64,000 nucleotides of DNA from Salvia splendens (GCF_004379255.2 NC_056034.1:10480501-10544500); one strand, 5' to 3'. Counted from the stretch's first letter, positions 35,431 to 46,529 are shown. Notes: generated from the sequence alone by a model not told the origin. Translations and numbers: made by a program.

Positions 35431-36330
35431 CTAGACCTCGTCAACAACATCACGAGGCAACTGGACATAAATCTGCCTCATCTTCACCTCATCCGATTCC
35501 CCATTCACCGCTTTGCAATGGATAAACAACACCATGTTTGCAGCCAAGCCGAAGAGCGTCACCACCGTAAACAATACAGCGCAACCAGCCATCTGAATAG
35601 CCACGCCGCCGCTGCATCCGCCGTCACTCGTTCTTGCTCCACCCGCCAAATCCAAGAACCGCCACAATATAATCCCCTGCATAAATTCCGGAAGCGCGAT
35701 GATCACGAACGCCACACGCCTCATCCCTTTGAGGAGAGTGGAGCTCCGCTTCAACGGCGCAAAGCCGTATTTGGATTCTACAACGACGACCGCATCCATC
35801 AAGCACCACTCCACCCACAAGTAGAAGTACAGCGAGACGAAAAGGATCATTGCCACGGCCATGATGAAAGGTTTGGTGGTGGGGCCAATCTCCAGCCCTA
35901 GAAGTATATTCATGCCAAAGTAGACGACACCGATGCAAAATCCGAAGGCGATGGAAATGGCCACGATGATTACAAAGTAGGCGAGCTTGGTGGCGAGGAG
36001 AGGGAGGAATGATGAGAGGATGGATTTGAGTGATGAAGAGATTTTGATGGGGTTTCTGTGGAAGGCATGGAAGATGCTGTGGGTGACAGAGGAGACGGAG
36101 ATGATGTTGAATATGAGGAGAGCTAAGGTGTAGAGGAGTTTGGGTATGATTTGGTGGGGAGTGAAAGGAGATGTAGATGGCGGCTGAATCAAAGCGTGGA
36201 TGATGTTGAAGAGAGAGAGGGGTAAGATGAAGAGGAGAGATAGAGCGGCGAAGTGGAGGGAGTTTGAGCTGATTATGCGTGAGGTGTCGGAGAAGACTCT
36301 ACACAAGCTTAGCCGCATCTGGGTTGACAT
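35431..36330 (-). CDS. Polytopic membrane protein, family member 5
   Basis: 299 residues from the second Met (MSTQMRLSLCRVFSDTSRIISSN), chosen because members 6-8 start at the same point with MSAQ/MSAH; an upstream Met two codons earlier is possible. Segment order: N-terminal helix (SLHFAALSLLFILPLSLFNIIHAL), Pro/Ser loop, helix (LLYTLALLIFNIISVSSV), amphipathic FHAFHRNPIKISSSLKSILSSF, helix pair around KLAYFVIIVAISIAFGFCIG, FYLWVEWCLMDAVVVVESKYGFAPLKRSS, KGMRRVAFVII, and last helices to FIHCKAVNGESDE with tail VQLPRDVVDEV. One of the two most complete members. Likely endomembrane; substrate or partner unknown. Confidence 0.82.
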   Translation of the reverse strand: MSTQMRLSLCRVFSDTSRIISSNSLHFAALSLLFILPLSLFNIIHALIQPPSTSPFTPHQIIPKLLYTLALLIFNIISVSSVTHSIFHAFHRNPIKISSSLKSILSSFLPLLATKLAYFVIIVAISIAFGFCIGVVYFGMNILLGLEIGPTTKPFIMAVAMILFVSLYFYLWVEWCLMDAVVVVESKYGFAPLKRSSTLLKGMRRVAFVIIALPEFMQGIILWRFLDLAGGARTSDGGCSGGVAIQMAGCAVLFTVVTLFGLAANMVLFIHCKAVNGESDEVKMRQIYVQLPRDVVDEV

Positions 36331-37132
36331 GATCACTGATGACTGATGTTGTGTGTGAGAGAGAGAGAGGAGATGAATGGAAGGGAGAGTTGTGAGGGAG
36401 TGGATACATATTGATGAGCAACGAGGAATACTTCAAAAGTCTTTACGTGTTAATGAGCATTGAGTACTCTGCAATAATTTGACTGGAAAAAAAAAGTCTC
36501 ACTTTAATTTTGCCGGCCTTAACAATTCTCTCTTTTATGGAGTATATTAGTATGTCATATTTTATTTTATCTAAACTCACTAAAAGTAATTCTTAAAAAT
36601 TTCATGTAAGACAAACGCTTCAAAGTAATGTAAAACGGAAAGACTAACATCATTATCCTAAGATATTTGCAATTTAAAGGCTGAAAATTGTTAGTATCAC
36701 ATTTCTCGTTTGAATCTGTCTCTCTATTACAATCTCTGGCGTTTTGAATGTATAATTAGTCATTAATTTCCTTTGTGGATGTTGACGTTCACTACAAACA
36801 AATAGTACTATCTATCTCCGCAAAATATCCCAAAAGCTGGAATTTTTTTGTTTTGTGCTTGTAGCTCGCTTAACTAGATTTTTGTTTAATTATGTGTAAA
36901 ATAAACATAGATTACTCTACAATTTTTTTCAAAACTAAGTTTTGGAGAGTTATAATGTTGGGCTAAGGTTAAAGTTAAAGTTAAAGTTGTGTGTCGAAGG
37001 AATAATTTTTCACATGCATTAAATTTCATGAATTATGGCTAGCTCTACATGCATTATCCTTTTCTATACCGAATTAAGGGAGAGCTATTGACGAAAATAC
37101 ATAGGTTTAAACATAGAAAAGAATTCCACGAA
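36331..37132. other. Intergenic spacer between members 5 and 6
   Basis: A GA-rich stretch just upstream of member 5 (36357-36372) sits in its 5' UTR. The rest is AT-rich without features. Confidence 0.5.
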
Positions 37133-37761
37133 TTATGCCTCTACATATATCCTTTGGTTGCTTTCCTTTTGAATTGCTAACATGAACCAGCCCGACATAA
37201 TCCCGTGCAGAATCACCAACAGCGTGATCATAAGGAAAAGCACGCGCCTCATCCCCTTCGCCACACTGAAGCTGCATTTGTATTCGACAACGACAACAGC
37301 ATCCATCAAGCACCACTCCACCCCCAAGTAGACGAGCAGCATGATAACCGGGATCATCGCCTCGAAACCTACTACGGACATGAAAGATTTGGTGGTGGCC
37401 TCAATATCCAACCCTAGAAACTGTTGAAAAGTAAAATGCGGAAAATTAAAGAAGAAAAAAAGCTCTATTGACTACATTGTATTAGACTTCAATTATTATT
37501 GATACATAGTTCATCCCTATTTATAGGACTAAAGAAGCAAATGCACCGAAAAACTAAACAATTGGAACTATAACACTATTAATGGTACTATATTCCTTGA
37601 AACTCTAAAGTGACTCTTTCCAATATTCTTGAGACTCTAATATTCTATTTCCAACACTCCCCCTCAAGTTAAATATCGAGTTTTTCGACAAGAAGAAGGG
37701 TGGTGAAATGGAGGGAGTTGGAGCTGATTACTCTCCACATGCTTGGCCTATGGGCTGACAT
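37133..37761 (-). pseudogene. Membrane-protein family member 6, core replaced by a retroelement fragment
   Basis: The N-terminus (ATG at 37761, MSAHRPSMWRVISSNSLHFTT) and the C-terminal half (LGLDIEATTKSFMSVV ... YLGVEWCLMDAVVVVEYKC ... KGMRRVLFLMI ... RIYVEA) are recognisable. The N-terminal part also lacks seven residues (LSDTSRI) found in members 5 and 7. Everything between helix 1 and the fourth helix is gone, and in its place is a 235-base LTR with a polypurine tract (37422-37675). The two halves cannot form one protein. Confidence 0.88.
37422..37656 (-). mobile_element. Truncated retroelement: 3' LTR with polypurine tract inside family member 6
   Basis: On the minus strand it begins TGTTGGAAATAGAATATT, ends TTTTCAACA, and is preceded by AACTTGAGGGGGAG (plus 37657-37670), a copia-type polypurine tract. 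It contains a TATA box (minus CCTATAAATAGG). The element's internal region and 5' LTR are missing together with the middle of the host gene, so insertion was followed by a deletion. Confidence 0.82.
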
Positions 37762-37973
37762 GATGCTGATGAGATAGAGGAGGGGATGAATGGGGTGTGG
37801 ATATATATTGAAAGAAATGTTCAAAGTCATTTTGTAGAAACAATTTCCATGCAAATACGTGTAATTAATTGCTTCAAATAATTTGAATGGGAATTTCATC
37901 TAATTCTCCATCTAGAATCAAGTCCGGTCCACAAATAATTTATCACAATCGACGTATTGGGTATCTATGAAAT

Positions 37974-38220
37974 GTATTCTCACGGTCCCATAAAAATAGA
38001 CTATTTTTCCCATTTTAGTTCGTTCCATCACTTTTATTTTTGGTAAAAAATTCTAATGAGGTGAGTCAAATTTTTTAATAACAATATTTCATTCATTTTT
38101 TTTTCTCAAGATCTCGCTTATAATTTACCATTTGCGCATTAAATAACATTTACTTTTTAGAAAATGGCCCAACACTCTAATTGGAAAGAGAATTGCAGAT
38201 TTTTTATGGATGGGGGAGTA
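37974..38220. mobile_element. Decayed Stowaway-like MITE
   Basis: Imperfect inverted ends: TATTCTCACGGTCCCATAAAAAT on the left and, reversed, TACTCCCCCATCCATAAAAAAT on the right. This resembles the CTCCCTCCGTCCC family found intact at 26042. Confidence 0.6.
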
Positions 38221-38475
38221 TGTTGAGAAGGCTTTTAATTTGTACATGTTTCTTCTTCTAATCTGTGTCTCTATATGTATAATAGTAATAATACTAGTAA
38301 CCATTATTATTGGTCATTTCCTATGTAGGCAAATTCGTAGGAAAATTTTGTTTTGAGCTGGTAAGGTTCTTAATTGTGTTGTATATTTAATTACGCGTAA
38401 ATTATTTATCTACTTTGTGAGTATATAATTGTAGCATTTTTCTGAAAACCATTTTTTTGGCAAGTGAGAATAATA

Positions 38476-38645
38476 TGATGAGCCCGTTCTTTAGGGTCTG
38501 TGCTAGAAAGCCCAACTACCACATAATAGATGGATTGAGAATTATTTTGGACTAAAATCAATTTATTTAAGGATAACTTATTGGGTTCAGCATAATAGAT
38601 GAGCCCATTATTTAGGGTCTGTGCTAGAAAACCCAACAACCATAT
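38476..38645. repeat. Direct repeat of about 45 bases, 120 bases apart
   Basis: TTTAGGGTCTGTGCTAGAAA occurs near 38490 and again near 38611, each in a longer block beginning ATGAGCCC. Function unknown; it lies downstream of family member 7. Confidence 0.75.
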
Positions 38646-38808
38646 ATTCATTGAATGTAGGGGAGTGAAAATACACAGTTTTTGAAGCATCACTCACACC
38701 CCTCTCAAAGCTCACCTGTCACACATGCATATTCAAACCAAGTGTAGATTCAACATATATAATTGTTAACATACATAATTAATTGATAACTTGATCCATT
38801 AACGACTC

Positions 38809-39768
38809 CTAGACCTTGTCAGCAACATCATCTTGAGTCAATTGGACATAAACCTCCCCCAGCTTGTCAAACTTCAATTCTTCCGATTCCCCATTCAACG
38901 CTTTGCAATGGATAAACAACACCGCGGTTGCAGCCAGGCCGAAGAGCGTCACCACCGTCGACAACATAGCGTAAACAACCATCTGAATAGCCACGCCGCC
39001 GCTGCATCTTGCTGCAGCGCCGCCTGCCAAAACCGAGAACCACCCCGACATAATCCATTGAAGAATCGACAGCACCGCGATGATCTGGAACGCCACGCGC
39101 CACATCCCCTTCACGAGACTGGAGCTCCGGTAGAACGGCGCGAAGCCGTACTTGGACTCGACGACGACGATCGCATCCACCAAGCACCACTTCACCCCCA
39201 AGTAGACCAACACCGCGACCGACAAAATCATCATCATGAAAACGACGGCCATGAAGGATTTTGCGGTGGGGTCGATCTCCAACCCTGTAACCGTCATACA
39301 AAGCAAAACGGCACCAATGCAGATTCCGATGCCGAAGGAAATAGCCACGAAGATTATGAAGTAGGCGAGCTTGGTGAGGAGGAGGGGGAGGAAGGAGGAG
39401 AGGATGGATTTGAGGGATGAAGAGAATTTGATGGGGTTTTTGTGGAAGGCATGGAAGATGGAGTGGGTGACGGAGGAGACGGAGAAGAGGTGGAAGATGA
39501 GGATGAGTAGGAAGTAGATGAGTAGGGATATGTCGAATGAGGGGATTTGGCCTTGGGAGGTGGAATCGACGGTGGAGAGGAGGCGGCGGTAGTGGGAATT
39601 GAAGGGAGATGGAGACGGCGGCTGAATCAAAGTGTGGATGATGTTGAAAAGAGTGATGGGGAAGATGAAGATGAGAGAAAGGGAGGCGAAGTGGAGGGAG
39701 TTGGAGCTGATTATGCGTGAGGTGTCGGAGAGGACTCTCCACAGGCTTGGCGGGCTCTGGGCTGACAT
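38809..39768 (-). CDS. Polytopic membrane protein, family member 7 (longest copy)
   Basis: 319 residues from the Met at 39768 (MSAQSPPSLWRVLSDTSRIISSN). An upstream in-frame Met at 39843 would add 25 residues, but paralogs support the downstream start. It has the full family architecture: SLHFASLSLIFIFPITLFNIIHTLIQPPSPSPF, an extra loop (SHYRRLLSTVDSTSQG), FHAFHKNPIKFSSSLKSILSSF, KLAYFIIFVAISFGIGICIG, YLGVKWCLVDAIVVVESKYGFAPFYRSSSLVKGMWRVAF, helices to FIHCKALNGESEE, and tail VYVQLTQDDVADKV. The most complete member, so a good reference for judging the broken ones. Function not known. Confidence 0.83.
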   Translation of the reverse strand: MSAQSPPSLWRVLSDTSRIISSNSLHFASLSLIFIFPITLFNIIHTLIQPPSPSPFNSHYRRLLSTVDSTSQGQIPSFDISLLIYFLLILIFHLFSVSSVTHSIFHAFHKNPIKFSSSLKSILSSFLPLLLTKLAYFIIFVAISFGIGICIGAVLLCMTVTGLEIDPTAKSFMAVVFMMMILSVAVLVYLGVKWCLVDAIVVVESKYGFAPFYRSSSLVKGMWRVAFQIIAVLSILQWIMSGWFSVLAGGAAARCSGGVAIQMVVYAMLSTVVTLFGLAATAVLFIHCKALNGESEELKFDKLGEVYVQLTQDDVADKV

Positions 39769-40619
39769 GATCACTGATGAATCAAAGAGAGTTTGAAGGG
39801 GTTTGTGTTTGGGTGGATGTATCATGTACTTATAGTACTCCATTATGTAGTCAATTTGTAGAAATAGTTAACCTCATTTATGTGCCAAATTCAAGCATTG
39901 CGCTTAACGTGTCCAATTTTATGTTATGGAAATTTCATGTATTTCTCCGTCACCACTATGGTTCTATTCAATCGCTTTAGATTTAATATAGCCGCCAAAC
40001 TAGCTAGATTCTCAACTAGTAGTAGTATGATTTATATGTAGGAGCAAATCATCATCATTTTTTTTCCTACTAGCTAAATATATAAATCTTGCAATCTACG
40101 TACGTAAGATTAATCAATTGTATTTTGGACATTGTCGATGTTCCCTGTAATTAAACCAATATATATCCGCCAAATTAATTTTCAAGAGAGATGGTTGTAG
40201 GGTGGATGTATTGATGAGGAATATATATAGCTTTCAAAGTCAATTGTGTCAATTTCCAAGCAAATTTAATTACGTTAATAATATGAACGGAAATTTTCAA
40301 CAATCTAGACGTTCCTACGTGGACTTGGAATGGTGTAAATACTGTATCTGTTTTTCATACTAAGTTTGTCAAATTTTGTATACTACTTGAATATTGACAA
40401 TTCGTATTAAATGTGACATGGTTGACAATATAAATAATAAAATAATCATATTTTTTGCAAGGCATATTGGACCAGACACCCCCAAAACGGGTACAAATAA
40501 TCCACTAATTCATTTTACCTACATTTTTTTAAGTTGAACAACATAAATGAAACAATGACATCACACCCAAATAAAATAAAATAAAATAAAAATGATACGA
40601 TGATTGTTGAGACAAGTAG
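39769..40619. other. Intergenic spacer between members 7 and 8
   Basis: AT-rich with no recognised element. Confidence 0.5.
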
Positions 40620-41501
40620 CTAGACCTCATCAACAACATCCAGTGGTGGCAACTGGACATAAACCTGCCCTAACTTGTTCACATCACTCTGCAACTCCAA
40701 TTCTCCATTAAACTCTCTACAATGGACGAACAACACCGTCTTCGCAGCCACGCCAAAGAGCAACACCACGGTAGACAACGCAGCGTAAACAACCAACCGC
40801 ACAACCACGCCGCCGCTAATCCCTCCGGCGCAGCCGCCAAAACCCCCTGCATAATGCCGAACGCCAAGACTACGAAGAATGCCACGCGCCTCGCCCCCTT
40901 CACGAGGCCAGCGCTCCTCTTGAACGGAGCGCATTTGGACTCGACGACGACGATCGGGTCCATCAGCGACCACTGCACTCCCAAGTAGACGAGCAGCACC
41001 AGGAGCAGGATCGCCATCGCGACAGCGACGGCGATGACTGGTTTGCTGGTGGGCTCGATCTCGAAACCTAGAGCCATCAAGCTCATGAGAATGAGAGCCG
41101 TGCAGATTCCGAAGGCAATGGAAATAGCCACAATGATTACGAAATAGGAGAGGGAGGAATGATGAGAGGATGGATTTGAGGGAGGATGAGACTTTGATGG
41201 GGTTTTTGTGGAAGGCATGGAAGATGGAGTGGGTGAGGGAGGAGATGGAGAAGAGGTTGAAGATGAGGAAGAATAGGAAGTAGAGGAGTTGGGATTTGTT
41301 GAAAGAGGGGAGCTGGCCATACTGGGAAGAATTGAAGGGAGATGGAGAAGGGTGCTGAAGCAGAGTGTGGATGATGTTGAAGAGAGGGATGGGGAAGATT
41401 AGGAGGAGAGATAGGGTGGCGAAATGGAGGGAGTTGGAGCTGATTATGCGTGAGGTGTCGGAGATAACTTTCCTCAAGCTTGGCTGGATCTGGGCTGACA
41501 T
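40620..41501 (-). pseudogene. Membrane-protein family member 8 with two compensating frameshifts
   Basis: A continuous 293-residue frame exists, but its middle is out of phase. The N-terminus (MSAQIQPSLRKVISDTSR ... SSLKSILSSFLPLLF) and C-terminus (GGVVVRLVVYAALSTVV ... FVHCREFNGELE ... VQLPPLDVVDEV) match the family. Between them the frame reads an Arg/His/Gly-rich sequence, while the true family sequence (YFVIIVAISIAFGICTALI ... YLGVQWSLMDPIVVVESK ... KGARRVAFF) lies in another frame (41320-40679). Against member 5, about 17 bases are missing at the first break (near 41145) and a second indel near 40850 restores phase. The protein as read would lose its central helices. Confidence 0.85.
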
Positions 41502-43129
41502 GATCACTGATGAATCAATAAGAGAAACAGAAAGAGAGAGAGTATGAAGAGGGTGGTGTGGATAGGATCATAGATATGTGCCCACATTATGTAGTAAGTT
41601 GGAAGTCATTGTGGTTAATTTGTATAATAATCTGCAGCACCACGTTTAACGCGTCCATTATTAATAAATGGAAGGGAAGTTTCCTACAAGCGGGAAAGTA
41701 ATATGCTTTTTTAAATTTTACAGATTATAATCTGCAGCAGCACAACACAATGGGATCATAGCACGCAAATTACGACGAGCTAGGCAGTACAAATTTAAAT
41801 TAACCGCGCGGGTTTCTTTTAACTAGATATATCAATGCATGGTCATGTGCCCACCATATGTAATTCTATCCCATGGAATTCTGTAAATACTACTCCATGA
41901 ACTATGGACTTGCGACTAGTATATGAATGTATGATTGGGTGATATTTTCCTCTACCTCAGTTATTTATAATGCTGAAAAAGGTTGACATCTGATGGGAGT
42001 TTAGCTCTGTGACATACACTAATTACACTATACTATGACATACCTCTGCTTTTTGAGTTAAACTTCCAAACATCATTATGCTATGTTTTAAACTATGTGA
42101 AGTTCTCTGCATTTATTTCAAGTTCCACCATCAAAGCCCAAACCCAAGTCTGCAACAACCACTCTCTCGCCAGCCATCATTTGGCGTCTGCATATTTCAA
42201 TGCTCTTTCACAGTGTATAAAAAAACACTAGGGTGTATCTTAACCAATCAGTGGGGATTAACTCATGTTCTAGTCCATCATGGTGCGGTCTTTCAAATTT
42301 AGTGTTTACACAATTTAGTGGGGATTAACTCAAAAGAAATCCCGGGGCCACAAATTTGAAGGTCTTAATTACACAATTTTTTAACAACTATTCCAGGTAT
42401 CAAGATCGAATGCACACATTTTCGTAGTGCAATCGAGCAAAACATAACGGCCTACAGCACAAACTACATTGTAACTGAATCTAGAACGCAGCAAAATGAA
42501 AAATCTAGCACAAACAACGTAAAAACACTATGTCCAGAAACTGAATCAACAGAAGAAGCAATGCTAGGGATATTATGCATTGTCATCGTGCATTTCAAAT
42601 TCAATAGCGCAAGGGGTCAGCATATTGGAAAAGTTCAAACTCATTATGCTTCATCATTGATATATTCAAACATGCATAATCATTACAAAACTTTCCAGAC
42701 ACATCGAGACAACAATTGTAAATCAGTTCTGAATTATCACCCAATACTACCAGATATGTCTTCATCTGCTTTAATTTTACCCCACTTCTCTTCAACTAAA
42801 GTGAAACAAAGGCCAACTAGATGACCAAAGAATCGAAGAACAATTTCATCTAAAGGGCAGAAATCTATTTACTCCCAAAGTATGTAAACTGTAGCCTTGA
42901 CAAACCTGTGGCAAAAGGTATGTGCTTGTAATGATGCCTTCCTTCTCCACTTACCATTTCGATGAATTAAAGTATCTCTTCAAAGCTATGTCGACTTACT
43001 TTAAGCCATCTCCGTTGACAAAACATATTCCATTTGAAGAATAAGCCTCATCACCAAATTTTCATTCTCTTACTAGAGTAAAAACTAAAGCTTTCTTTTC
43101 TCTACCACAATACGAGATCAAAATGGATG
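41502..43129. other. Intergenic; includes probable 3' UTR of the gene at 43130-44200
   Basis: No convincing gene. Short frames at 42078-42302 and 42561-42824 have no recognised domain. The last few hundred bases before 43130 are the likely 3' UTR of the minus-strand gene. Confidence 0.5.
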
Positions 43130-44200
43130 TTATTGAACCTCACCATTAACCTGAGCTTCCAAAACTGGTTCATTTTCTTCACTTGCTGATTCCAAACGAT
43201 ACGATTTACAGCTGAAGTAGAAAACTGTGCTCATCATCGAGTCGATCATCACCACAAACGAATACATCACCACCAAAAGAGGCCCTTCCCATAACCTAGA
43301 AGAGCCATCTCCATAGCTGAGTGTCTTCACCCTATGCTCAAACAGACCCTCCACAAAAGCCATACCTATAGTCGACCCAAGGAATATCAACAGCCCAACT
43401 TGCATCTGACCTTTTATCAACGAACTAGAACGGAGCACTGCCTGAGGCCCTGCAACATCCTCAAGAACAGATATCACAATAGCAGTGTTGCAGATGATGA
43501 TAGCATTGGCAAAAATGATTGAGAAAATTAACCCTACTACCATTGCAGGGTAAAGAATCAAGTCAGATGGGAACCCCGTGATCAAGAATACGCAGCTCAC
43601 TACAACGAGGAGGACTATGAAGAAAGTGAGGCAACCGGACATTACTAAACACCCCCACAAATATGTGGTGACAATTCGCTTCCAAATCTTGCAGATGAAC
43701 ACATAGAACTTAGAAGCATCAAACTTCTTCCTCGAGTACGTGCAATCGACTGTGTGAACCACAGCCGCCTTTGACAGAAGCAGCAGCGTGACAAACAGGG
43801 GGAAGCACATTGCTGCTGAGATCACCATCTCCGCCATTCTGTGGCATGACTGTTTGACGAAAGGCTTGAGAGGGAGTCCACTCAATTTCGCAACTAGCAA
43901 GAGGTGAAAGCTCAGCCGCTTCACGAGGGATTGATCGACCAACACGTTCGACAAGAGCACGGCCGAAACAGGGCAGATTAACACTGCCACGATCAACATG
44001 AATCCGCCCGAATTGAATCGAAGAATCCAAACAGTTTCTCTCAAAATGTCCAACGCACCCATGGAATGAAATTGGTGATTGGAACGAGTATCATTCACAG
44101 ACGTCTCCAATTCGAGATTCTCGATATTTATCCCTTGGTTCTCCTCGTGTTTCAATGCGCTCGAGCCAGGCCGCGGGCACAACCCGCTCGAGACTTCCAT
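43130..44200 (-). CDS. Divergent polytopic membrane protein of the same broad family
   Basis: 356 residues from the Met at 44200 (MEVSSGLCPRPGSS). An upstream in-frame Met at 44386 would add 62 residues that look like translated 5' UTR, so the shorter form is preferred. A soluble N-terminus (about 60 residues) precedes MGALDILRETVWILRFNSGGFML, then about six hydrophobic segments. The family signature appears as VISVLEDVAGPQAVLRSSSLIKGQMQVGLLIFL, aligning with VVVESKYGFAPLKRSS..KGMRRVAF in the tandem copies, and FYFSCKSYRLE aligns with the HCKAxNGE site. It resembles plant proteins of the At1g69430/At1g26650 type (recalled, not searched). Single-copy looking and intact; likely an older, conserved relative of the tandem genes. 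Function unknown. Confidence 0.82.
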   Translation of the reverse strand: MEVSSGLCPRPGSSALKHEENQGINIENLELETSVNDTRSNHQFHSMGALDILRETVWILRFNSGGFMLIVAVLICPVSAVLLSNVLVDQSLVKRLSFHLLLVAKLSGLPLKPFVKQSCHRMAEMVISAAMCFPLFVTLLLLSKAAVVHTVDCTYSRKKFDASKFYVFICKIWKRIVTTYLWGCLVMSGCLTFFIVLLVVVSCVFLITGFPSDLILYPAMVVGLIFSIIFANAIIICNTAIVISVLEDVAGPQAVLRSSSLIKGQMQVGLLIFLGSTIGMAFVEGLFEHRVKTLSYGDGSSRLWEGPLLVVMYSFVVMIDSMMSTVFYFSCKSYRLESASEENEPVLEAQVNGEVQ

Positions 44201-44709
44201 TTCGACAGTTTTCTCCCTCTCGAAACAACTTTTTGAATAAATCAAGACAGAAATCCCCAAAATTTCTCGGACTAATCGAAGAAACTGAAATGCTGAACAA
44301 AATTGGCGATCAGATCTAAATGAATCACGGCGACAGCATACCTCCGAAATCGCACGGTGAATCCTCAATTTCCACGTGAGTTCCACATGTCTTCAACAGC
44401 CTAGAAGGAGGCACGCGTTGATTCAATTAATCTGTAACATCAATCAGAGAAAGAGATGAGAGAATATTGATGAGTAAAATCTGAAGTCGGATTGAAGCTC
44501 GCGCGAGATGGAGGAAAGTCACGCTAAGAGAGATAGGGAAATCACATTGAAAACGAGAAGACGGTGGTTGATCGATCGAGAGTGTGAAAGAATGAAAATT
44601 GAGACTATTTTTGGATTTTGGAGGTGCGGATTTTTGGGGGTGATTCACGTTGTGGAAGAGGGGAACTCAGTTGCCATACTATATTTACACACTTGCACTG
44701 TATCTGTAG
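44201..44709. other. 5' UTR/promoter region of the gene at 43130-44200
   Basis: Holds the leader and probable promoter of the minus-strand gene. A hAT element is inserted at 44710, about 510 bases upstream of the ATG. Confidence 0.55.
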
Positions 44710-44915
44710 TAGGGTGGGAAATTATACCGAATATCGTAATACCGGACTTACCGTACCGAAAAAATACCGAAAATACCAATTTTTCGGTATACCGCAGTTT
44801 CCGGTACGGTATGATACCGTACCGCAGTGTTTCGGTACGGTAACGGTATCAATTTTTCTATACCGCGGTATACCGAATCCTCGGTATACCGGTATACCAC
44901 GATATACCGATAGAT

Positions 44916-44962
<47 letters not shown>

Positions 44963-46430
44963 TTAAATGTGTTGTAATATATATATTACATTTATATATA
45001 TTATATTAAAAAATTTAATACATCACTTAATACAATAAAATTAAACATTCAAATGATAATTTATTCAAACAAATTCAAAATTAACCTGAATTATTTTTTT
45101 ATCAACTCATCCTATTAAATATAATAAACACAATAGCACATAACACCGAAAGAAGATTGAAAATACGATATCGAGAATATGTTTCAACAGAGCACATGTG
45201 AAAGAATTTGTATTAACTCACACCATTTAGTATATGATTCTTTGTGTAATGTCATATTCCAAATATACAAAGTAATTAAAATTTTAGTTTTATTCATCGT
45301 CTCAATTCATAAAATGTCAATTAAAAATATGTGCAGCTGAAAATTCATCAAATCGTTTAATTAGTGTTTAATTCATTGTATGCTATCTTATTTTATATAC
45401 TACTTAAATTGAAGGATGAATAAATAGGATACTGATCAGTCATTCTTAATTCTTAAAGAAAAATAAATGTACAATTTAAATTACTAACTAGTGTCACTCC
45501 AGTGTGATGCATGGGTCATTTTAATTTCTTCATATTTATTTCATTATGCGAAATAAAAGTTGTGAAATGATAAACAAAAGAATATTCGACATCCTCTTAC
45601 TTTGGATTATACTTTTTCAATCACATTAACCCCACATAGCCACAAGAGTGCGTTTAAATGCTACCTTTTCTTAAAAATGTCAATACGATCACATTAAAAT
45701 TTCAACACATATTTGTGTTGACATTTTAATAAACTGTCTTGACATTTAAATATCAGACTTAAAATAAAAAGGATTTTAAATATGTGAAAATATGAATTAA
45801 CCGTTGAGTTATAACTGCAGGAGCAAGTTTACGTTGCAATAATTAGGTGTTTTGATATATGGATGTTACACTCCATACATTTCTTTTGGTTTGGTTGTTT
45901 GTGTATTGTGATTATGCTCGACTATTAATAAAGGTTATCAAATGCAGGGTCATCTTCAACGATTTTTTTGTGGAATTTTGAGAAATGAAGACAACGTGGT
46001 TGCAAGAAATGAAGATAATGTTGTTGATCATGACTTCATTAATTGTTTTAGATTTGAATGTTGAAGTTTTATTAATTTGAATGCTATGAACAAGATTTGA
46101 TTGTGATGAAGTTTTATTATTTTGGGCTTTTTTAAATAGTTGAACACTTGAATTGTTATTTTAAATATTTTGGACACAATAGGTTTTTTTTCGGTATACC
46201 GTTACCGTTACCATACCGGTATTTCGGTCTACCGTACCGTGTTTCGGTACACCGTAATAACGGTATGGTAACGGTATCAAAAAATATCATACCGAATTTC
46301 CGGTATACCGGAATTCCGGTATACCGAAAATTCGGTACGGTATCGGTATTGAATTTTGTCATACCGTACTTTCCGGTACAGTATGCGGTATGGCACGGTC
46401 GGTACGGTATACCGTACCGACCCACCCCTA
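44710..46430. mobile_element. Non-autonomous hAT transposon with TACCG/CGGTA subterminal repeats
   Basis: 1721 bases. Ends read TAGGGTGGG and, inverted, TAGGGGTGGG; a perfect 8-bp target duplication ATCTGTAG lies at 44702-44709 and 46431-46438. The outer 180-250 bases at each end consist of dense copies of TACCG, CGGTATACCG and GGTACGGTA in both orientations, like transposase-binding subterminal repeats of hAT elements. The interior is AT-rich with a (TA)n run (44918-44957) and no transposase frame. Confidence 0.92.
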
Positions 46431-46529
46431 ATCTGTAGTCCCATTGCATCAAGCAGATGCAGATATAACTTGACGACTGCAAATTACAATATTACTATTA
46501 TTTTAATTTGCAGTCAAATTTAGGACTAA

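Noticed and set aside
38833..39742. Long open frames in other phases over family member 7 (195 aa plus strand, 291 aa minus strand)
   Set aside because: They are low-complexity shadows (His/Pro/Arg-rich) of a GC-rich coding exon with good homology in the annotated frame.
46148..46482. Frames of about 100 residues over the right end of the hAT element (YRY/GIP-rich)
   Set aside because: They are translations of the TACCG/CGGTA repeat motifs, not genes.
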